NCBI RefSeq assembly: GCF_003325355.1
Contig: NZ_CP030850.1
Location: 5,759,501-5,823,500 of the forward strand
Reading direction: 5' to 3'
Length of the DNA: 64,000 bases
Source: Runella rosea
GTDB lineage: Bacteria; Bacteroidota; Bacteroidia; Cytophagales; Spirosomataceae
Numbering within the stretch: position 1 is the stretch's first letter; every line of letters begins with the position of its first letter. Position numbers and translations under genes: made by a program. The notes under the pieces were generated by a model, which did not search any database, was not told the origin of the DNA, and saw only the letters and a program-made list of their open reading frames with translations. Below are positions 40,704 through 51,160 of this stretch, piece by piece.

Positions 40704-43700
40704 ATGGTATTTTATAGACATTTACTAAACGTTATGGGGCTGATGTACTTAGGGATTTTATCCGTCATCGCCACACCCACATTAACCCCAAACAAACATC
40801 TTCCAGTAGCCGTAGCTACCGTTACGTGGGTGGGCGGAACTGCGGGTTTTGCCCATGATTGGAACACACCTTCCAACTGGTCTACCAATGTGGTACCTAC
40901 CAATACCGATAACGTAACGATTCCAGGAAGTTTGGCGCATTATCCGGTGCTGAACACCAACGTCTCCATTCAAACCTTGAACGTAGAAGCAGGTGCAACG
41001 CTTACCGTCAATGCCAGTAAGGAGTTGACCATTGCGGGCATTGGGGATGATGTTAGGCTGATTGTTTTAGGGACGGTCGAAAACAACGGAACCATTACCG
41101 TTAACCAGATCACTTCCAATACCGCAAATGCGATGCAGTTGTCTGGGGACGGGCAGTTTAACAATAACTCAGGGGCTACCCTGTCAGCCGCCACTATAGG
41201 TTTTTATGGTATTCGAGTAGAAGGCAATTCAGTATTGCTAAACCAGGTCGGTGGTACAATTGGCGCTGCAGGGTTCTCGGGTTCCATCTTTTTGTCAGGT
41301 AGTGCCTCTCCTGAAAGTGTACAAAATCATGGAAAGATGACCTTGGGCGGCCAGATAGAAAAATACGCGGGAACGTTCCACAATTACCCTTGTGGGGTGG
41401 TAAGCCTTCTCGCAGGAGAAGTGTATAACAACGGCGGACAAATCATTAACGAAGGTTTTTTCAGTGCTGCTGCTAATCTCAATGGCCCTGCGGCAGATTT
41501 TATCAACAATGGCATTATTTACATTGGCGGAGGCTCGGCTTCTTATACCAACAACAAAATCAGAATCTTCAACAATGCTCTGTCAACCGGCATTTTTGAA
41601 TTTGGAGCCTCCAACGACCTGACCGTATCGGGGATTTATAAAGATGATGCCGCTACGGCTTTGGCAGGAGATTACAATCAGGCGAGCAATACCTTTACGC
41701 ACTTTGGCTTGCTGGTTGGTTCGCAAACGCTCTATGCCAAAATTACCCGTATGGGCGGTAGTTGTCCGCAAATTGTACCCTTTACGTTTGAGGTGACTAC
41801 TGCTTCTACTTTCACTACGCAGCCAATTGACCAAACGGTGTGCCTGGGGAGCTTGGCTACATTTACGGTCGTAATAGCCAACGCGGCAAGTTACCAATGG
41901 CAGCTCAATACGGGAAGTGGCTGGAACAACGTCCCCGCCGCTGAACCTTATTCCAACACAACCACCGCTACCCTCAATATTAGCAATGTGACGGGCTTAG
42001 ACGGTTACCAATACCGCTGCGTAGCGAGCAGCACAGGCGGGGCGACGTCAACCTCTACGACGGCCACCCTGACCATCGGTACAGGAGGAGGCTCAAACCC
42101 AACGGGCACGCTTACATGGACAGGCTTAGTGGATACCGATTGGAACACGGCCTGCAACTGGTCACCTTCGAGCGTACCCACGGCCACCAACGATGTAGTG
42201 ATTCCGAATACGACCAACAAACCCACCATCAACACCGCTGCGGTAGCTAAATCGGTGGAGGTGCAAGCGGGGGCAGTGTTAACCATTGCTGCTACTAAGG
42301 GTTTGACTATCAATGGGTCAAGGTTGGTAGGTTTTGTTAGTAGTGGTTTGTACAATGCAGGGACAATTCACAACAACGGACAACTTATTCTGGGGAATAC
42401 GGGTAGCGTAGGTGATTTCGGCATTCTAAGTATAGGTACTTTCAATAACAATAGTGGCGCAGAAATAGCCATTGACCGTGCAACCAGCCAGGGGGTAGTT
42501 AATGCCACAGGAGGTATTTTTGCCAACGCAGGCAAAATGACCATTGGGGCAAGCGCAAGCGTAGGATCCGTGGGGCTTGGCAACCAAGCCACTTTTAACA
42601 ATAATACAGGGGGAGAGATAACGATTAATAGAAGTAGTAGTAGTGGCTTATACAATGCGGTAGGGGGTACTTTTACCAATGCCGCCAAAATTTCTATTGG
42701 AACTACTACTCCTCCTCTCACCCTTGGCCTTGAGAATAGGGCTATTTTTATTAACAATGCGGGTGGAGAAATTACCATTAACAATACAACGGCGTTTGGT
42801 TTAATAAATGCTAATGGTAATTTATCGATGTATCCACCAGGTACTTTTACGAATGCGGGTAAAATTAGTATTGGCACTACGGCATTAAGTAGTGCAGGGT
42901 TATCAAATTCAGGTGGTTCTACTTTCAACAACAATACGGGAGGAGAAATCAAGATTGATAGGTCAACATTTGTAGGTTTGCAGAATGACGCAGATTGTAT
43001 TTTTAACAATGCCGCTAAAATCACCATCGGAGCTACGGCAAGTGTGGGAACGTATGGAATTATAAACGACGGAACAATCAATAACAATGCTTGTGGCAAA
43101 CTCATTGTAGCGTCGGGTATTTTTCAAAGCAATGCCTCCCGAACCATCACCAATGGGGGCTTAATACAAGTGGCTAACAGCCTCGAAAACAGTGGTACTT
43201 TCACCAACAACGGCGTACTAAAATACGGCTCGCTAACAGGTACTGTAACCAACGCAACCAACTCATCACTCATCGTTAACAACACCCCTACGCCAATTTT
43301 TACCTACGGCGGCAGTTACGATGGTGTTATCGATGGCATTTTTACCGATGCGGCCGCGACTACCTCGGCGGGGACTTTTACGACTCCCAATACGTTTGTG
43401 CCTTCGGGTTTGCCCGCAGGTACACAAACGTTGTACGCCAAAATCACGTCTCAAGGTGGGTGTAGCTATGTGGTGCCGTTTACGTTTGTGATTGCCCAAG
43501 GAGATTATACTTGGACGGGTGCTTTGTCTAAAGATTGGAATACCCCTGGCAACTGGCTGGTAGGGGGTGGTATCCCTGCCGTTGCTCCAACTTTTGGTTC
43601 ACAAACGGGACATCGTACGCTTATTCCCGTTGTTGCCAATGGTAATTACCCTGAGGTGACCGCTGCTTCAGGCGCTCGCTCGGTCACTATTGAGGCCAAT

Positions 43701-46700
43701 GCAAGTTTGACCATTAAAAGCACGGGCAATTTGAAAATTGTGGGGAGCGATACCGACGGCGTGACCAACGCAGGAACGTTTACCAACAACGGAACGGTAC
43801 TGATTGACTCGTCTTATAACGACGGATTTGTGAACCAAACGGGCGCTTCACTCATCAACACCAGTGCCTTCACGGTTCAGAGGGGAACGGGCAACCGCCT
43901 CGAAAACTACGGCAGCCTCAACAACAGTGGTACATTTACCGTAGGTGGCGGCCTTGGTACTGCCATCCTCAACCACCCTGCGGCCACGATAACCAATAGT
44001 TCTACTTTTGGGGTGAGTGGAGGATTGACGGGTGGCATACTGAACCAAGGTACAGTCGATAACTCGGGGCAGTTTACGATGACGGGGGGGGTATCGGGGA
44101 CGTTATTTATCAACCAAGAAACGGTAAAGAATCGCTCAGGAGCTACAATGAGCATACGTAACCATAATTCACTACTTTTTGATAATCAAAAATTGGTGGA
44201 AAATGAGGGGAGTTTGAATATAACTGATGGACAAGACAGAGGGGCTATCAACCGACAAGGAGCGACGCTACGGAACAAGGCGGGAGGAACATTGAGAGGG
44301 GGTGGGGTTTTGAGAGCCATATTTAGAAACGGCGGCCTCCTTGAGAACTACCATGTAGTGACCTTCTCTGGTTCTAATGATACCTGTTTCTATAACTTAC
44401 CCACAGGAGAGGTTAAAAATGAGGCTACTTTTACAATTGGAAATATTGGTGGGGTAAATGGGACGATGATCAACTTGGGGAAATTTATCCACGGGTCGGT
44501 AGGAGCTTTAAATTTTAGTGGTGTGGAGAGTGTAGGATTTAAAAACGGAGGTACATTTAAGAGTACGGCAGGTTGTAGTATTTCTGCAATAGGCGGTGTG
44601 GTAGGCTTGCTGCAAAACATGCCTAATGCTCTGTTTGAAAATAAGTGTGCTACAACATTCAGCTCAGGAGGAAACCCCATTGTCAACCAAGGGCGATACA
44701 CTCATACGGCGGGTAGCTTTACGGTGGGGAATTTGAATATTGTACTGCAAAATTCAGCTTACGCGGAGGTTAACGTACCTTTTATCTCAATAGGGGAGTT
44801 GGGCCAATATTTTGTCAATAGCGATACGTTGATTTTGGGACCTCAGACAACCGTTACAACCAACCCTTCTTCAAAACACGGTACGCCACTGACCAATACA
44901 AGCACAGGTTATGTCCATTCGCAGGCTGATTTTACGATTAGTTCTACCACGTCCATTATCGAGAATGCGGGCAAAATGGTGTTAGGGAGCCAATCAACGC
45001 TTATCGGCACCGACATGGGTACGCCCATCATCAATACAGGAAACCTGACCAACGAAGGCAGTGTCAATTTTAACCGCTTTGGAGGTTATGGGATTGATAA
45101 CTCGGGGACGTTTGTCAACAAAGGACGTTTTGAAACGGGCAACAGTGACAAAAGCATCCACAACAACGGCGGTACCATCGAAAACTCGGGCGTGATGGAA
45201 ATCGACTCCGTATTTCGGGATGCGGTCTTGCAGAAAGGTAGCGGCAGTAGCTTCACCAATACCGCTACTGGCCAAATCAACATTGATTTTGTGTTTGGCA
45301 ACGGCATCAACAACACCGCTGGTGGTTTTGTCAACAATGGTGAAATTATGATTGCCCAAACTGACACCGTTGCGCTGTCGGGTATCAACAATGCAGGTAC
45401 GTTCCTAAACAACAAACTCATGCGCATCGGTGGCGCAGGCAAAATCAAACAGCACGGAATCTATAATACGGGTACGCTGACCAATACCACCGACAGCCGG
45501 ATAGTTCTCCAAAGCGCCGAAGGGGCGGGTATCACCAATCAGGGAGGGACGGTGACCAACCAATCCTGCGCCTACATCGAGTCAACCCCCTTGATTCTCA
45601 ATGCCGCAGGGACGTTCAGTAACGCAGGTATCATTACCAAGCGTCCTGACAACCTCATGGCAACCAGCAATATAAGTACTAATTCAGGCACCATCGTCAA
45701 TGAAGATACCGACGATTTTACCGTGACGGGCACCAACAGCGGCGCGGTCGTGAGTTCGGCCACCATTGCTTATGTCGGCTCACCTTTTGCCAACACTGGC
45801 ACGGCTACCGTCGCGCTTACTGGAGCCACGGGCGGAGCCTTCAGTGCAACCCCTTCTGGGCTATCGCTCAATCCTACTACGGGAGAAATAAATCTGGCAG
45901 CTTCTACGCCTCAAAGTTACGTTATTACCTATACGATAGCGGCGGCGGGTGGCAGTTGTCCGGCCGTGACCGACACGGCATGGGTGTCTATCGTGGCACT
46001 CAATATGGGCCAAATCATTTACGTGAATAGTTCAAACACGTCCCCAGGTCAGGATGGCAGCAGTTGGAGCAAAGCTTTTGCAAGTTTACAGGCAGGTTTG
46101 AGCGCCGCGTCGGCATTGACAGGGGAAGATATTCAAGTGTGGGTGGCCGCAGGAACCTATAAGCCGGGTACGTTGCGCCGAGATGTGTTTGAGATTCCTT
46201 CGGGGGTGCAGGTGTATGGCGGGTTTGCGGGTAGTGAAAGTGAGTTGAATCAAAGGAATTGGCGCACGCAAAAGACGATTTTGAGCGGAGAAATCGGCAC
46301 ATCGGCCTTGAGCGACAATGTCAACCACGTAGTGGTATTGAGCAATACCAATGAGCAGACCCGTTTGGATGGTTTTGTGGTTGAGAAAGGCTACGCTGAT
46401 TATTTTGTGCCTACGCAAGGAGTGGACTTATCAAACCCGACCTTACTTTCTTCAGGGGGCGGAATTTTGGTGCTTAATCGGAGCCGAGGTTTGATTACTA
46501 ATTGTGTGATTACCAATAATCGCGCGATTGGCGGTGGCGGTATTTTGCTCAGAGATAGCAGTGAGGTAAGTATTACAAACAGCATTATCGTAGGCAACGA
46601 AGCGACCTTTGGAGGCGGCATATACATGGAGCGGGCGGGTAGCCCCAAGCTAGAGAATGTGCTGATTGTGTCCAACCGAGGAGGTTTGTACCTCAACTAT

Positions 46701-47345
46701 AGCGCCCCCGTGCTGACGCATTGTACGATAGCGTCGAATTACAGCAGCAGCGGTACGGGCGGTATTTTCAACACAAATTCATCGGCGACTTTGCAAAACA
46801 GTATCTTATGGGGGAATAGTGCTCCTCAAACGACGGCGGGCATCAGTATTCGCTACAGCATTGTGCAAGGCGGATTTGCGGGCGTGGGCAATGTGAATCG
46901 GGATCCGTTGTTTGTGAAGGCTACCCCGCTGGGATTGTCACCGACGGTCAATTTGGGGGATTATCGTTTGCAGGCGTGTTCGCCAGCTGTCAACGCGGGC
47001 GACAATGCTTTGAGTACGTTGAATCTGGATTTGGACGGCAACGTGCGCCCTTATACAAATGGCTTGGCCATTGTTGATTTGGGGTGTTATGAAAGCCCGA
47101 GTACGGGCGGTGGTGGCCCTGCCACGTTGAGCGTGACTGAGCCGATAACGGGCGGCACGGTGTTGAAAACAGGGGGGCGAATCACGGCAACGAATCAGGT
47201 ATCGGGCGCTACGGTAGAGTACCGAGGTAGTCAGTCAGTAGCGCTGTTGCCTGGTTTCGGCGTTACCGGAAGCGTGTTTGAGGCCGTCATTGGCGGGTGT
47301 GATACGGTTGTTCCTACAACTAGTGAGAATAATTCGCAGAAATAA
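40704..47345 (+). CDS. giant modular secreted/surface protein 1
   Basis: A 2213-residue exported protein (signal about 1-24). Order: TWVGG...DWNTPSNW module (about 35-100), beta-repeat region, Ig-like domain (about 370-455; QLNTGSGWNNVP, YRCVAS), a second LTWTG...DWNTACNW module (465-540), short 'FNNNTGGEI' repeats of about 40 residues (545-860), an FTYGG...QTLYAKIT module (about 865-930), a long NNSG-type beta region (1000-1690), a parallel beta-helix of the pectin-lyase kind (IYVNSSNTSPGQDG, 1771-2120) and a C-terminal domain (about 2150-2202) with SVALLPGFGVTGSVFEAVIGGC. That end resembles a small Bacteroidota C-terminal domain with a terminal Gly-Cys. Adhesion is likely. A LytTR gene starts 11 bp after it. 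Confidence 0.88.
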   Translation: MVFYRHLLNVMGLMYLGILSVIATPTLTPNKHLPVAVATVTWVGGTAGFAHDWNTPSNWSTNVVPTNTDNVTIPGSLAHYPVLNTNVSIQTLNVEAGATLTVNASKELTIAGIGDDVRLIVLGTVENNGTITVNQITSNTANAMQLSGDGQFNNNSGATLSAATIGFYGIRVEGNSVLLNQVGGTIGAAGFSGSIFLSGSASPESVQNHGKMTLGGQIEKYAGTFHNYPCGVVSLLAGEVYNNGGQIINEGFFSAAANLNGPAADFINNGIIYIGGGSASYTNNKIRIFNNALSTGIFEFGASNDLTVSGIYKDDAATALAGDYNQASNTFTHFGLLVGSQTLYAKITRMGGSCPQIVPFTFEVTTASTFTTQPIDQTVCLGSLATFTVVIANAASYQWQLNTGSGWNNVPAAEPYSNTTTATLNISNVTGLDGYQYRCVASSTGGATSTSTTATLTIGTGGGSNPTGTLTWTGLVDTDWNTACNWSPSSVPTATNDVVIPNTTNKPTINTAAVAKSVEVQAGAVLTIAATKGLTINGSRLVGFVSSGLYNAGTIHNNGQLILGNTGSVGDFGILSIGTFNNNSGAEIAIDRATSQGVVNATGGIFANAGKMTIGASASVGSVGLGNQATFNNNTGGEITINRSSSSGLYNAVGGTFTNAAKISIGTTTPPLTLGLENRAIFINNAGGEITINNTTAFGLINANGNLSMYPPGTFTNAGKISIGTTALSSAGLSNSGGSTFNNNTGGEIKIDRSTFVGLQNDADCIFNNAAKITIGATASVGTYGIINDGTINNNACGKLIVASGIFQSNASRTITNGGLIQVANSLENSGTFTNNGVLKYGSLTGTVTNATNSSLIVNNTPTPIFTYGGSYDGVIDGIFTDAAATTSAGTFTTPNTFVPSGLPAGTQTLYAKITSQGGCSYVVPFTFVIAQGDYTWTGALSKDWNTPGNWLVGGGIPAVAPTFGSQTGHRTLIPVVANGNYPEVTAASGARSVTIEANASLTIKSTGNLKIVGSDTDGVTNAGTFTNNGTVLIDSSYNDGFVNQTGASLINTSAFTVQRGTGNRLENYGSLNNSGTFTVGGGLGTAILNHPAATITNSSTFGVSGGLTGGILNQGTVDNSGQFTMTGGVSGTLFINQETVKNRSGATMSIRNHNSLLFDNQKLVENEGSLNITDGQDRGAINRQGATLRNKAGGTLRGGGVLRAIFRNGGLLENYHVVTFSGSNDTCFYNLPTGEVKNEATFTIGNIGGVNGTMINLGKFIHGSVGALNFSGVESVGFKNGGTFKSTAGCSISAIGGVVGLLQNMPNALFENKCATTFSSGGNPIVNQGRYTHTAGSFTVGNLNIVLQNSAYAEVNVPFISIGELGQYFVNSDTLILGPQTTVTTNPSSKHGTPLTNTSTGYVHSQADFTISSTTSIIENAGKMVLGSQSTLIGTDMGTPIINTGNLTNEGSVNFNRFGGYGIDNSGTFVNKGRFETGNSDKSIHNNGGTIENSGVMEIDSVFRDAVLQKGSGSSFTNTATGQINIDFVFGNGINNTAGGFVNNGEIMIAQTDTVALSGINNAGTFLNNKLMRIGGAGKIKQHGIYNTGTLTNTTDSRIVLQSAEGAGITNQGGTVTNQSCAYIESTPLILNAAGTFSNAGIITKRPDNLMATSNISTNSGTIVNEDTDDFTVTGTNSGAVVSSATIAYVGSPFANTGTATVALTGATGGAFSATPSGLSLNPTTGEINLAASTPQSYVITYTIAAAGGSCPAVTDTAWVSIVALNMGQIIYVNSSNTSPGQDGSSWSKAFASLQAGLSAASALTGEDIQVWVAAGTYKPGTLRRDVFEIPSGVQVYGGFAGSESELNQRNWRTQKTILSGEIGTSALSDNVNHVVVLSNTNEQTRLDGFVVEKGYADYFVPTQGVDLSNPTLLSSGGGILVLNRSRGLITNCVITNNRAIGGGGILLRDSSEVSITNSIIVGNEATFGGGIYMERAGSPKLENVLIVSNRGGLYLNYSAPVLTHCTIASNYSSSGTGGIFNTNSSATLQNSILWGNSAPQTTAGISIRYSIVQGGFAGVGNVNRDPLFVKATPLGLSPTVNLGDYRLQACSPAVNAGDNALSTLNLDLDGNVRPYTNGLAIVDLGCYESPSTGGGGPATLSVTEPITGGTVLKTGGRITATNQVSGATVEYRGSQSVALLPGFGVTGSVFEAVIGGCDTVVPTTSENNSQK

Positions 47346-47356
47346 TTCGTAGAAGA

Positions 47357-47731
47357 ATGACAGCAACGGCAGGATTAGTGGTGGGAGAAAGCGTGGTGTA
47401 TTTGCCACGCTTTCAGACCAAGAGGGGCGAGCGAGCAATCGACCTGAAACAAATTGTGTACTTAAGTGCGCTGAGCAATTATACTATTTTTCATTTAAAC
47501 ACGGGAGAAGAGGTAATGACCACGCTATCGTTGAGTAGCTATGCTTTGCTGTTAGAAACTCGGGGTTTTATTCGGGTTCATAAATCGAACCTTTTGAACG
47601 GACATTATTTGGGTAAGTGCCGATTGGTGCGGAGTGGGGAGTTGATGTTGCCCAATGGAAAAGTCATTGAGGTGGCCCGTCGGAGGCGAAGCTCATTAAA
47701 GAAAATAGCAAAAGAGAAAGGTAAGGAATGA
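47357..47731 (+). CDS. stand-alone LytTR transcriptional regulator (1)
   Basis: A 124-residue protein consisting of little more than a LytTR DNA-binding domain: VVYLPRFQTKRGERAIDLKQIVYL, NYTIFHLNTGEEVMTTLSL, FIRVHKSNLLNGHYLGKCRL, MLPNGKVIEVARRRR. There is no receiver domain. It starts 11 bp after the giant protein gene and should be translated from the same mRNA. LytTR proteins bind direct repeats spaced about two helical turns apart. A close homologue (63240-63644) sits in the same position behind the second giant protein, with the same core residues. The target is likely the adhesin genes; not shown. Confidence 0.9.
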   Translation: MTATAGLVVGESVVYLPRFQTKRGERAIDLKQIVYLSALSNYTIFHLNTGEEVMTTLSLSSYALLLETRGFIRVHKSNLLNGHYLGKCRLVRSGELMLPNGKVIEVARRRRSSLKKIAKEKGKE

Positions 47732-47853
47732 TTTAGTTTTATTTTGGTTTACAGGGCTGCTAAAAACCTCTAATTAAAAGGTATATAAGAAGCACATTTG
47801 AAGTTATCTGTGAACACAAATAATAACAATAAACCTACGATACAGTAGACCTA

Positions 47854-47886
47854 TTTGCTGTTTTAGTGGTAATAATCATATATTTG
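47854..47886 (+). promoter_or_regulatory. promoter of HK2
   Basis: TTTG at 47854-47857, a 21-bp spacer and TATATTTG at 47879-47886 match the Bacteroidota sigma-A consensus TTTG-N19-21-TAnnTTTG. The start would be about 47893, leaving a leader of about 55 bases to the ATG at 47947. Confidence 0.75.
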
Positions 47887-47946
47887 ACGTTAAACTCAAC
47901 TTGCGGAATAACAAAATACGTGCAAGTTTGGGGCAAGTACAAGTAT

Positions 47947-50736
47947 ATGAAAAACCTCGCCTTTCTTGTTTTTTTGCTACCGTTATGGGGAAGTGGTCAG
48001 ACGCTTGATCTTGTTTCCAATACCGAAACCTACCCGATTACTCCTGCGGCGGGTTTGTACAAGGATATTTCTGGACAGCTTCCATTTGGGCAAATCCAAA
48101 AGCAAAAGTTTGAAATAACGCGTAAATACGGACTTCTGTTTCCTTTCAGCGAGGCGGCTTCGTGGCTTAAAATAGTATTGACCAATCGCAACCCAGCGCG
48201 TAAGCAATGGGTGTTGGAGTGGAACAACCCCATGGGAGAGTCCGTTGACTTTTATATTTCCACTCCCAACGGCACCTTCCAAATCAAAAAAATGGGAATG
48301 GTCAATACTGAGAATCGGATTTTAATGGCCGAAAACAGACCTTTTGTCGAGTTTGATTTGGGTTTTCAGGAAACCAAAACCATCTACATCCGCGTAAAAG
48401 GGCAGCGGGCGCATTTTGCCTCGGTCAATCTCTATTCTACGCAGGCCTACAATCGCCACGATTTGATTCAGACCAATGTCTACGGCTTCATGTCGGGGGC
48501 CATCGCCGTTCGTTTATTTTACGTGTTTTTATTGGCCTTGTTTGCTGTCAAAGACAAGGATTTTAGGCAGTATTCGGTGCTTTTGGTGGTTCGTTCGATT
48601 GCATTTTGGGGGTTGCATGGTATTTTGAGCAATTTTTTTTCGAATCCGTCGACCGCTCTTACGGTCAGTTTTCTTTCGTCGCATATCCTGCCGCTAGGGT
48701 TGATTGTCGCGTTTAGGGTCATATTTCCAGGTAGGCGATTTCCTAAATGGGTCGAAAGCGTCCTAAAACTCATTATGGTATTAAACATTCTTTTGGCGAT
48801 CATTATCTTATTTGGGTATCGCTGGCAGTGGATTTTGGCAAGTACCTACTTGGTGATTGCCACGCAGGTGTTTATTTTGGCCATGTACGTTTTTGCTATT
48901 ATCAAAAAATACCCCATTAATTGGAATTATTCAGTGGCGTATCTGCTTGGCATCGGCAGTTATATTTTTGTTCAAATGCGGTTGGTGGGATGGGTGAGTT
49001 TCCCGTGGATATCGCCGGTAGCACTGCTATTTTTTATCCTTGAATTTCTGGTCTTTGGGTATTTTTTGGGAAGAATTATCATTGATTATGAGCGTAATCG
49101 GGCGTTGTCGGTGCAAGAATTGGCCTTTACCAAAGAACAAACTCAAAGGGTGCAGGAATTGGATCGTTTGAAAACCCGTTTTTTTACCAATATCTCCCAC
49201 GAGTTTCGTACGCCGCTCAGCCTTTTGACGGGGCCACTGGAAGAAATCCAACAAAAGTACCCCAAAGAAGGAATGATACCGATGATGCAGCGCAACGTAA
49301 AGAGATTGCAATCGCTTATCAATCAGTTGCTTGACTTGTCTAAGTTAGAGGCGGGAGAGTTTAAGGTTGAAGCGCGTTACGGCGATATTACGGCGTTTTT
49401 TGGGTATATTTTCTCGTCTTTTGAGTCGTTGGCCCAACACCAAAATATTCACTTCAATGTAAGCCAAAGTCGTCGTTCTTTTGAGACGTATTTTGATGCT
49501 GACAAACTCGAAAAAATTACCACTAATCTCCTTTCAAACGCCTTTAAATTTACCCCTGCCAACGGCAGAATAGACATGCGGGTTTTTTATCAAACCATTG
49601 ATGGAGAAGATAGGCTTTTGTTGGAAGTGGAGGACAATGGCATCGGGATTGATGCCGAGCGATTGCCCCGAATATTTGACCGTTTCTACCAAGTTGACGA
49701 TACCGCCCAACGCAAATTTGAGGGGACGGGTATCGGATTAGCTTTGGTCAAAGAGTTAGTGGATTTGTTCAAAGGAAAAATCACGGTCAAAAGTGAAGTG
49801 AATCAAAGTACGGTTTTTCGGGTAGAGTTGCCGTTGCCAAAACCAAAAAATGGCCTAAATACGGAGTTTATGCCCAAAATTGCCCGTGCGTATCCCCCTA
49901 ATTCAGCGGAGCCGTTGCAACCTGAGCGCCTTGCGGTAGCGGATTTGCCTCAGGACGCTACCAAGCCCATGTTACTAATTGTCGAGGATAATCCCGATTT
50001 GAGACAGTATCTGTACGGTTTATTTGAGCCGCATTACCAAATTGTAGAAGCCATAAACGGCCAAAATGGCTTAGATTTAGCTTTTGAGCTGGTGCCCGAT
50101 GTCGTAGTCACCGACCTGATGATGCCCCTGCTCGATGGCTTTGGATTATGCCAACGACTAAAATCCGACCAACGCACCAGCCATATACCAGTGGTGTTGC
50201 TGACGGCCAAAGCCACCTTGTCTGACCGCTTAGAAGGCTTTGAACTAGGAGCAGATGACTATTTGCAAAAACCGTTTAATAAAGAAGAATTGTTGGTGCG
50301 GGTCAGGAATTTAATTCAACAGCGGGCTATTCTTCGGCAGAAGTTCAGCCTCATGGAACCTCCCATGCCGAAGCTAACCGCTGGAGCACCCGAAAATTTA
50401 GATAATCAATTCCTTAAGAAAGCCCAAGAGATTGTAGAGGTTCATTTGGGCGATAGTAGCTTTGATGTGGAAGAATTCTGTAAGGAAATGGGCATGAGCA
50501 GGACCAATCTGCACCGTAAATTGAAGGCTTTGACGGATGCTTCTACGACCGAATTTATCCGTACAATACGTTTGCAACGGGCAGCGCAATTGCTGTTGCA
50601 ACGTACCCATACCGTGTCGGAGATTGCCTACCGGGTTGGTTTTGAGAGTTTACCTTATTTCTCCAAATCGTTTCAGGAGCAGTTTGGAATGCCGCCGTCG
50701 GACTATTCCCATAAAAAAAATGAAGCACTCAATTGA
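47947..50736 (+). CDS. hybrid histidine kinase with 7TM-DISM sensor and AraC output (HK2)
   Basis: A 929-residue homologue of HK1: signal peptide (MKNLAFLVFLLPLWGSGQ), 7TMR-DISM extracellular domain (about 25-160), seven membrane helices (about 175-395), HisKA with H418 (TRFFTNISHEFRTPLS), HATPase (NLLSNAFKF, GTGIGLALVKEL), REC with D723 (VTDLMMPLLDG) and LQKPF, then an AraC domain (FCKEMGMSRTNLHRKLKALT) of the same subclass as HK1. The ATG at 47947 was chosen because the promoter at 47854-47886 lies downstream of the earlier open codon. It follows the first adhesin-LytTR unit and may regulate it. A strong terminator is not seen after it. Confidence 0.94.
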   Translation: MKNLAFLVFLLPLWGSGQTLDLVSNTETYPITPAAGLYKDISGQLPFGQIQKQKFEITRKYGLLFPFSEAASWLKIVLTNRNPARKQWVLEWNNPMGESVDFYISTPNGTFQIKKMGMVNTENRILMAENRPFVEFDLGFQETKTIYIRVKGQRAHFASVNLYSTQAYNRHDLIQTNVYGFMSGAIAVRLFYVFLLALFAVKDKDFRQYSVLLVVRSIAFWGLHGILSNFFSNPSTALTVSFLSSHILPLGLIVAFRVIFPGRRFPKWVESVLKLIMVLNILLAIIILFGYRWQWILASTYLVIATQVFILAMYVFAIIKKYPINWNYSVAYLLGIGSYIFVQMRLVGWVSFPWISPVALLFFILEFLVFGYFLGRIIIDYERNRALSVQELAFTKEQTQRVQELDRLKTRFFTNISHEFRTPLSLLTGPLEEIQQKYPKEGMIPMMQRNVKRLQSLINQLLDLSKLEAGEFKVEARYGDITAFFGYIFSSFESLAQHQNIHFNVSQSRRSFETYFDADKLEKITTNLLSNAFKFTPANGRIDMRVFYQTIDGEDRLLLEVEDNGIGIDAERLPRIFDRFYQVDDTAQRKFEGTGIGLALVKELVDLFKGKITVKSEVNQSTVFRVELPLPKPKNGLNTEFMPKIARAYPPNSAEPLQPERLAVADLPQDATKPMLLIVEDNPDLRQYLYGLFEPHYQIVEAINGQNGLDLAFELVPDVVVTDLMMPLLDGFGLCQRLKSDQRTSHIPVVLLTAKATLSDRLEGFELGADDYLQKPFNKEELLVRVRNLIQQRAILRQKFSLMEPPMPKLTAGAPENLDNQFLKKAQEIVEVHLGDSSFDVEEFCKEMGMSRTNLHRKLKALTDASTTEFIRTIRLQRAAQLLLQRTHTVSEIAYRVGFESLPYFSKSFQEQFGMPPSDYSHKKNEALN

Positions 50737-51160
50737 GGCGGAAGGATAGAGTTAAGGGTTCTGAGGAAAAACCGCATCCTTTCAGGATAAAAATGGCAAA
50801 TAGCTGACGGTTTGGGAGCGTTAGAAGTTTTTTGATAAACTCCTTTATCGCGTGTTTCACGGGGTAAATTTAGGAGAAATAGGCAGATTTTAAGTAGTGT
50901 CCTATTTAGGATATGATTATTGTATGTTATGGCTTTATGGGCTATTTTTGGGCAATTCGTTGGTGGTACCGCAATGATATGCCGTTTTTTTATAAAAAAG
51001 GTCATTTGGTTGCACTGACGAAGATTTGAAATGACTTTTCAGGTGGATTTTAAAAGTCTTTTTTGTATTCCTAAAAGTGTTTTTGGATAAATGTCGGATG
51101 TCGCCGTGTGGGTATATTTTACGGAGCAATGACCACCAAAATATAAAGAATTGGATAACT
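50737..51160. other. intergenic region between HK2 and HK3
   Basis: About 420 bases, AT-rich, without a gene that I recognise. It holds several TTTTAAAAGT- and TTTTTGG-type stretches but no clear palindrome, no copies of the 21-bp array units and no full TAnnTTTG promoter. It should carry the promoter of the HK3-HK4 operon. Confidence 0.5.

Noticed and set aside
42368-43105. 245-codon open frame antisense to giant protein 1, with others at 41583-41897, 42005-42355 and 44994-45448
   Set aside because: They mirror the biased repeat codons of the sense gene, have low-complexity Val/Pro/Leu sequences and no family likeness.
46800-47345. Classical type IX secretion C-terminal domain on giant protein 1
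   Set aside because: The usual closing pattern was not seen; the end is a different short domain with a Gly-Cys.
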